Under the pieces are notes generated by a model that did no database searches, was not told where the DNA came from, and saw only the letters and a list, made by a program, of their open reading frames with translations. From Atopobium sp. (GTDB lineage: Bacteria; Actinomycetota; Coriobacteriia; Coriobacteriales; Atopobiaceae): a stretch of 9,054 bases of DNA. Made by a program: the position numbers and the translations under genes. This document shows positions 4,982 through 9,054 of this stretch, piece after piece. Within the stretch, counting starts at the first letter, position 1, and every line of letters begins with the position of its first letter. The stretch is taken from the NCBI GenBank assembly GCA_015258715.1, contig JABZHR010000022.1, positions 1 through 9,054 of the forward strand, written 5' to 3'.

Positions 4982-5929
4982 TTACTTATTCTGCGAAATC
5001 GTCAAATCAAACTGCTCGGTCTTCTCGTCTTCAAGACTGCTGCCATCTGCAACATGGGAATACTTAAAAGTTCCCTTAGATTCAGAAAGCTTAGCCAGAG
5101 GTACATCTGCATTGGAGCTATCAACTACAAACTCATAGAATCTCTCGCCAGGCTCAAGAACATTAAGAGCAGTTCCAAATACCGTGGAATCCGAATTATC
5201 TATCCTAAAGTCGTATGAAGCTGTCTTATCGGACTTGTTGATTACCTCAAAAACATAACCTTCGCTTAGACCGCTTGGTGTTGTGGCGATTCCAACATAT
5301 CTGACGTACATGTCGTCATTATCAACAACAACCCTGTTGACCTCGGTAACAACCTTAAAATTCATGTAGAAGTCGTCGTGAGAGGAGTAATTTCCTCCAA
5401 TAGTTCCCTTACCGGTAAGCGCATCAAATGGAGCATATTTAAGAGAAGAGTAATCACCTGAGGTTTTAGTTACTTGGGTAAGCACGGCCTTGGAACCGTC
5501 AGAGCCCTCAATGGCCATCTGACCTGAGGAATCAACGGTTGCTGTATAGCTTCCGGCGTTGCCAGCAAGGGTGATGGTAATCTTGCCATCAGCATCAGCA
5601 GTCCAGGTAAATGGCTTCTGAGCGCCAAAACGGATGAATAATCCAGTGCCGTCGTCGGAAAAATCATAGCCGTAAATGGCCTGGAATGTGTCTCTTGCTG
5701 TTGGATAGACACTTTCGGGAATCTCGCCCTTCTTTGGATCACTAATAGACTTTGCTTCCCAAACTCCCACAAACGGAGCAAGAGCAGCTTTCTTCTCTTC
5801 TGCTTCCTTCTGAGCTGCAATTTCTTCAGCCGAAGGCCCACCAATGTTAGGAGTGCAAGCTGTAAACATAACACCAGTAGAGAGCGCCAAGACAAGCGCA
5901 AGAACTGGCAGCAATTTACGTTTTTTCAT
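4982..5929 (-). CDS. Lipoprotein with lipocalin-like and beta-sandwich domains (array member 3)
   Basis: Paralogue of 315 residues. The signal peptide MKKRKLLPVLALVLALSTG ends in FTAC with Cys25, followed by the same TPNIGGPSAEEIAAQKEAEE tether as the downstream copy. By eye, residues 25-175 are roughly 85-90% identical to the 3926-4876 product, and stretches of DNA at 5750-5870 match 4710-4830 almost base for base; later residues fall to about half. Conserved C-terminal landmarks are DNDDMYVRYVGIA, EGYVFEVINKSD and LEPGERFYEFV. AAAGG seven bases before the ATG at 5929 decides the start; an upstream TTG five codons earlier includes the binding site and is rejected. The gap to the next gene is 105 bases with no terminator, so the array is probably one transcript. 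Confidence 0.85.
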   Translation of the reverse strand: MKKRKLLPVLALVLALSTGVMFTACTPNIGGPSAEEIAAQKEAEEKKAALAPFVGVWEAKSISDPKKGEIPESVYPTARDTFQAIYGYDFSDDGTGLFIRFGAQKPFTWTADADGKITITLAGNAGSYTATVDSSGQMAIEGSDGSKAVLTQVTKTSGDYSSLKYAPFDALTGKGTIGGNYSSHDDFYMNFKVVTEVNRVVVDNDDMYVRYVGIATTPSGLSEGYVFEVINKSDKTASYDFRIDNSDSTVFGTALNVLEPGERFYEFVVDSSNADVPLAKLSESKGTFKYSHVADGSSLEDEKTEQFDLTISQNK

Positions 5930-5979
5930 CAAGTGTCCTTTCAATGGTAGTGATCAATCTGAAGATATGCGTTCTTTTG

Positions 5980-6915
5980 CTACTCAGACTTAGGAGGGAT
6001 ATTTAGATCAAGTTCTAATCTCTGCCTTTGCTGAGTAAGTACGCTAGTTATTGGGTCATTGTAAATAGTATCAACCGTAGCTTTTGGATTAGAAAGTGCC
6101 ACAAGAGATCCTGGTGTTTGCGAGACATTAGGAACGAACAAATAGAACTTCTCACCAGGTTGTAAGGAGGCTTGACCAAAGGCTTTCAGAGGACCATGTA
6201 GATCTCCAAGAGAGAACTCTCCGTAAAATGACTCAGGACACTTATTGATAATCTCAAATACGTAACCTTCTTGAGAGCTTCCCGGTACCTGAGCGATAGC
6301 GTACAGATTCATATACAGCTTATCTGTATCGATAAGAACTTTATTGACCTCTCGAGTTATTTCAAAATTCTTAAACTTGAGATCGTTATACCTAATCATG
6401 GTTGGTACGGTACCTTTATTGGTAAGTTGATCAAATGGCTGATAGGTAGCACTTGCATAGTCTCCAGCAGTAGTTGAAATCTGCTTAAGCTCGGCGTCAG
6501 TCTCATCGTAGCCAGTGCCCTTGAGCCTTAACCTGCCAGTCTCAGCGTCAATCTCTCCCGTAAAAGATCCCGCAGTTCCCTCAAGGGTAACTGTGATCTT
6601 ACCTTCTGCATCAACAGTCCAGGTAAAAGGCTTCATTATGCCAAAGCGAGTAAACAAGCCAGTTCCATCCTCAGCAAAGCTGAAAGCATAAATTGCATGG
6701 AACTGTTCTTTATAATCGTCGTAGGCAGCTCCCTCACTCAGATTTCCTAGTCCGGGTTCAAAGATGTCATAAGCTTCCCAAACACCTACGATCTGACCAG
6801 CAGACTTTTTGTTTCCTGCGGGACTGTTATCCCCTGATGAACAGGCACTGAGCACTGCACTTACAGAAAGCACCAGTGCAAGCAGGCATCCTAACAGCAT
6901 TTGACGCTTTTTCAT
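5980..6915 (-). CDS. Lipoprotein with lipocalin-like and beta-sandwich domains (array member 2, most diverged)
   Basis: Paralogue of 311 residues. The signal peptide MKKRQMLLGCLLALVLSVS ends in LSAC with Cys25. It lacks the Glu/Lys-rich tether of the other three copies and has a short polar linker instead (SSGDNSPAGNKKSAG). The first domain keeps GVWEAYDI, EDGTGLFTRFGIMKPFTW and KITVTLEGTAGSFTG; the second keeps EGYVFEIINKCPESF and LQPGEKFYLFV. It ends in a unique QRQRLELDLNIPPKSE tail. GGAGG seven bases before the ATG at 6915 decides the start; the frame opens at 6948 but without a site. It is the oldest-looking branch of the family and sits between much more similar neighbours, so simple neighbour-to-neighbour duplication does not explain the order. 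Confidence 0.84.
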   Translation of the reverse strand: MKKRQMLLGCLLALVLSVSAVLSACSSGDNSPAGNKKSAGQIVGVWEAYDIFEPGLGNLSEGAAYDDYKEQFHAIYAFSFAEDGTGLFTRFGIMKPFTWTVDAEGKITVTLEGTAGSFTGEIDAETGRLRLKGTGYDETDAELKQISTTAGDYASATYQPFDQLTNKGTVPTMIRYNDLKFKNFEITREVNKVLIDTDKLYMNLYAIAQVPGSSQEGYVFEIINKCPESFYGEFSLGDLHGPLKAFGQASLQPGEKFYLFVPNVSQTPGSLVALSNPKATVDTIYNDPITSVLTQQRQRLELDLNIPPKSE

Positions 6916-6962
6916 AAGACTTCCTCCCATACGTGCAGTGGTATCCAATCAACTTTTAGCTG

Positions 6963-7913
6963 TTACTTGCTCTGCCCAGTAGGCAAATCAAACGTCACGG
7001 TTTTCTCGTCATTATGAAGGGCGCCATTGCTAGAGTGGTCATACTCAAGAGTGCCTTTTACATCTGTGACTTCAGAGAGTGACTTATCTCTACGTTGGTC
7101 ATTAAGAACATACTCATAGACTCTCTCACCTGGCTCTAACACGTTGAATCCATAAGCCCAATAGCCATCGGTTGGATCTTGAATAGTAAATTGATAGCCG
7201 GTTGTATAAGGAGTTCTATTAATAACCTCAAAGACATAGCCTTCAAAACCCTTGAGGTCTTTAAGGGAAGCGATGCCAATAAGCCTTACATAGAGCTCAT
7301 CGGTATCAACAATGACCTGATCAAGCTCAGTGGTGATAGTAAAGCGTAGTTTAGTTTCATGCGATGACTTGTTTTTAGAAATATTGCCTGTTCCTGTTAA
7401 TGGATTAAAAGGCTCATACCTAATATGAGAATAATCACCTGAGGTTGTGCTTACCCGAGTAAGGATAGCTTTAGAACCATCAGAGCCCTCAACGGTCATC
7501 TGACCTGAGGAATCAACGCTTGCTGTATAGCTTCCAGCATTGCCTGCAAGGGTGATAGTAAGCTTTCCATCGGCATCAACAGACCAGGTAAAGGGCTTCT
7601 GAGCGCCGAAACGAACAAATAAACCAGTGCCATCGTCAGAGAAGTCATAACCATAAATTGCTAGATAAACATCTCTAACATCTTTGTACATGTCTTCAGT
7701 GACTGTGCCATTTTTTTGATCCTCAATTGACTTGGCTTCCCAAATGCCTACAAAGGGAGCAAGAGCAGCTTTCTTCTCTTCTGCTTCCTTCTGAGCGGCA
7801 ATCTCTTCAGGTGATGGTAAACCAAAAATATTAGGGCTACACGCAGTAAATACAACACCTGATGAAAGCGCAAGTACCAGTGCACAAGTCAGTGCTAGTT
7901 GACGTCTTTTCAT
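6963..7913 (-). CDS. Lipoprotein with lipocalin-like and beta-sandwich domains (array member 1, first in operon)
   Basis: Paralogue of 316 residues, first in the transcript. The signal peptide MKRRQLALTCALVLALSSG ends in FTAC with Cys25, followed by SPNIFGLPSPEEIAAQKEAE as tether. The first domain has FVGIWEAKSIED, DDGTGLFVRFGAQKPFTW and KLTITLAGNAGSYTASVDSS. The second has DTDELYVRLIGIA, EGYVFEVINRTPYT and LEPGERVYEYVL. AAAGG seven bases before the ATG at 7913 supports the start. A promoter is visible at 7944-7972. The gene is 47 bases from the next copy. Its N-terminal half is much closer to members 3 and 4 than to its immediate neighbour, member 2. Ligand, partner and role (adhesion, sensing, envelope maintenance) cannot be told from sequence. 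Confidence 0.85.
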   Translation of the reverse strand: MKRRQLALTCALVLALSSGVVFTACSPNIFGLPSPEEIAAQKEAEEKKAALAPFVGIWEAKSIEDQKNGTVTEDMYKDVRDVYLAIYGYDFSDDGTGLFVRFGAQKPFTWSVDADGKLTITLAGNAGSYTASVDSSGQMTVEGSDGSKAILTRVSTTSGDYSHIRYEPFNPLTGTGNISKNKSSHETKLRFTITTELDQVIVDTDELYVRLIGIASLKDLKGFEGYVFEVINRTPYTTGYQFTIQDPTDGYWAYGFNVLEPGERVYEYVLNDQRRDKSLSEVTDVKGTLEYDHSSNGALHNDEKTVTFDLPTGQSK

Positions 7914-7943
7914 TAAGCAACCTTTCGATAAGTGGGGTGCAAA

Positions 7944-7972
7944 ATTAAAAAATTTAAGACCGTACTGTCCAA
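7944..7972 (-). promoter_or_regulatory. Probable promoter of the lipoprotein operon
   Basis: On the minus strand TTGGAC (7972-7967), 17 bases and TTTAAT (7949-7944) form a good sigma-70-type promoter, with a start near 7937 and a leader of about 24 bases. Its -35 box lies six bases from the -10 box of the divergent gene, so the two promoters are back to back. Confidence 0.62.
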
Positions 7973-7974
7973 TA

Positions 7975-7983
7975 TGTTACAAT
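7975..7983 (+). promoter_or_regulatory. Probable extended -10 promoter for the gene at 8050
   Basis: TGTTACAAT is an extended -10 box (TG, one base, TACAAT) placing the start near 7990, about 60 bases before the ATG. No good -35 is seen, and the lipoprotein promoter occupies the adjacent DNA, so simultaneous use of both would be hindered. Confidence 0.5.
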
Positions 7984-7996
7984 AAATCTCTCAAAT

Positions 7997-8016
7997 AGGA
8001 TAATTATTTATATCCT
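7997..8016. repeat. Inverted repeat in the leader of the 8050 gene
   Basis: AGGATA (7997-8002) and TATCCT (8011-8016) flank an AT-only 8-base loop, just downstream of the predicted plus-strand start. It could be an operator or a weak leader hairpin. It lies upstream of the ribosome binding site and does not mask it. Confidence 0.45.
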
Positions 8017-8049
8017 GAATAGTTCTACCAGCTAAAAGGAGGACGCTTT

Positions 8050-8649
8050 ATGTCACTTCCAACTCCACCAGAAGCACCACAAAAACCCGCTCAAAAACAG
8101 GAAATTCCAAGTAACGTTTATCTTTACGATAAAAACGATACCTTCCCAATTCCTCTTACTTACGATGTAATTGATTTTGGTAAACCTCAGGGAGGCGCTA
8201 GTCCTCTTGTTGGTTGGGCAACTGGTGCATTTTTTGCTGTTGGCGGCCTCTGGAATTTCTTTAATTTAAATGGTGAGGGTACCATTTTTGCAGGAATTCT
8301 TTTGTGCGCCATTGGTGGCCTGCTTATTGCAGCTGGTTTCTTTATGAATGGCTACAGCATTATTGCTAATGCAAACGGATTCAGGTCTGGAACAGCCAAT
8401 AGCGGAGAAGTTACCGAGTGGCCTGTTGATCGTGGTTACTTTACTGTTAAAGTCCGCGTTGGTGCTAACAAGACAACTCGCATGGCCATGAACAGCGCAA
8501 CTCTTACTATTACCAGACCAGATAACCTTCCTCTTTCTGTTCAGCAGGTTACCTTCACTGGTTCTAACACTACTGAACTTAAGCAGCGCTGTGAAGTACA
8601 GGCTGACCGCATCTGGAACTGGGCTGTTGCAAAGGGATATATCTTTTAG
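8050..8649 (+). CDS. Hypothetical two-TM membrane protein with a proline-rich N-terminus and beta-rich tail
   Basis: I do not recognise the family. The 199-residue protein starts with a Pro/Gln/Lys-rich segment (residues 1-20, SLPTPPEAPQKPAQKQ). A short region containing DKNDTFPIPLTYDV follows, then two hydrophobic segments at about 52-72 and 78-98 forming a tight hairpin with a short NLNGEG turn. The C-terminal 100 residues (NGYSIIANANGFRSG, WPVDRGYFTVKVRV, TLTITRPDNLPLSV, then a helix at 174-196) look like strands plus a final helix, compatible with a bacterial PH-like domain; this is a guess. The ATG at 8050 has an excellent GGAGG seven bases upstream. The gene is divergent from the lipoprotein operon and shares its promoter region, which suggests a connected envelope role without proving it. 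No clear terminator separates it from the repeat element at 8710. Confidence 0.82.
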   Translation: MSLPTPPEAPQKPAQKQEIPSNVYLYDKNDTFPIPLTYDVIDFGKPQGGASPLVGWATGAFFAVGGLWNFFNLNGEGTIFAGILLCAIGGLLIAAGFFMNGYSIIANANGFRSGTANSGEVTEWPVDRGYFTVKVRVGANKTTRMAMNSATLTITRPDNLPLSVQQVTFTGSNTTELKQRCEVQADRIWNWAVAKGYIF

Positions 8650-8710
8650 AGTGTCCAAACACGCCTAATTACAGAGCTAAAAATTGCTAAAAAGGAACAC
8701 CTCTAGAAAT

Positions 8711-8754
8711 GAACTGCCTCCCATTTCTTGGATATAAGAAATGGGAGGTAGATC
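8711..8754. repeat. Terminal palindrome of element copy B
   Basis: CTCCCATTTCTT (8718-8729) pairs perfectly with AAGAAATGGGAG (8736-8747) around GATATA, and the outer bases GAACTG/TAGATC pair with one mismatch and one wobble. The stem is more regular than in copy A, whose arms carry mismatches. Confidence 0.8.
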
Positions 8755-8993
8755 ATATGCGGGTGATTATGATTCTGCAGCGTGTTAGCATTGGCTTTTA
8801 GGCCTGGCGCACAAAATAGCGCAGCTTTCTTCTGTTCTGCTGAAGAATCGACATGTTCTTAATCAAGATAGCCAGGAAGCTAGGCGGTTGCACCGCTTGA
8901 TATACATTTCTATGCATAAACTTAACCTAATATGCTAGAAAATGAATAGCGTTATATAAAAGATTTAACTATAGGTAAATTCCGAACCTAAGG

Positions 8994-9054
8994 AACACAC
9001 CTAAGTCAGATATTCTGCTCAATTGCGGGCATTTTACACACCTAATGAAGATAA
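8994..9054. repeat. Nested repeat motifs inside element copy B
   Basis: Bases 8994-9017 (core ACACACCTAAGTCAGATA) match the reverse complement of 2374-2397 with one difference. ACACACCTAATGAAGATAA at 9036-9054 matches the internal relative at 2333-2355. The unit is cut by the window edge, so its second arm is not seen. Confidence 0.72.

Larger units (their letters stand above)
8710..9054. mobile_element. MITE-like repeat element, copy B, inverted relative to copy A (runs off right edge)
   Basis: From TGAACTGCCTCCCATTTCTT (8710-8729) onwards this stretch follows the reverse complement of 2220-2703 for its whole length, with roughly four fifths of bases the same by eye and some small gaps. Shared landmarks include GGCTTTTAGGCCTGGCGCAC (8793-8812), AATCAAGATAGCCAGG and the ACACACCTAAGTC block near 9000. 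About 345 bases of an expected 480 are present. No protein is encoded. The gene-free stretch 8650-8709 before it shows nothing beyond a small GTGT/ACAC hairpin. Confidence 0.72.

Overview
The window looks like a chromosomal accessory region of a low- to mid-GC actinobacterium of the class Coriobacteriia (Atopobium/Lancefieldella/Olsenella type). This is inference from three things: a type II Cas9 start with a divergent tracrRNA-like gene, Gram-positive-type lipoprotein and Shine-Dalgarno signals, and a PncA close to the Firmicute/actinobacterial type. No rRNA, tRNA or CRISPR array is visible.

Left edge (1-790). The first 86 codons of a cas9 gene run off the left edge on the minus strand: the RuvC-I motif, then the arginine-rich bridge helix. 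Divergent to it on the plus strand is a convincing tracrRNA gene (about 298-420). It has an anti-repeat, the family-typical core after it, two small hairpins and a strong intrinsic terminator. Its promoter overlaps the cas9 ribosome binding site, and its 3' tail carries a 10-base perfect complement of its own anti-repeat. The rest of the CRISPR locus should lie to the left. A second short candidate RNA (about 634-680) sits between the tracrRNA and the next gene.

Regulator and orphan gene (791-2151). A minus-strand XRE-type regulator with a C-terminal domain resembling the YvlB/LiaX group is divergent from a 129-residue protein of unknown function. The 250-bp gap between them carries repeated GTTGAGTTAG boxes that could be operators.

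Repeat-bounded segment (2220-9054). A 484-bp non-coding element (2220-2703) whose ends are inverted, internally palindromic repeats resembles a non-autonomous insertion sequence. A diverged second copy lies in the opposite orientation at 8710-9054 and runs off the right edge. The 6-kb segment between them holds, on the minus strand, a tandem array of four paralogous two-domain lipoproteins (7913 down to 3926), then pncA (nicotinamidase) translationally coupled to a small two-TM membrane protein. On the plus strand is a divergently transcribed two-TM protein with a cytosolic/PH-like tail (8050-8649). The lipoproteins share almost identical N-terminal lipocalin-like halves and diverged C-terminal halves, so they probably form a surface-exposed family diversified after tandem duplication. 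NAD salvage by PncA is the only metabolic function that can be named with confidence.

The most noteworthy items are the self-complementary tracrRNA, the second small RNA candidate beside it, the inverted pair of structured elements enclosing the lipoprotein cluster, and the mosaic conservation of the lipoproteins.
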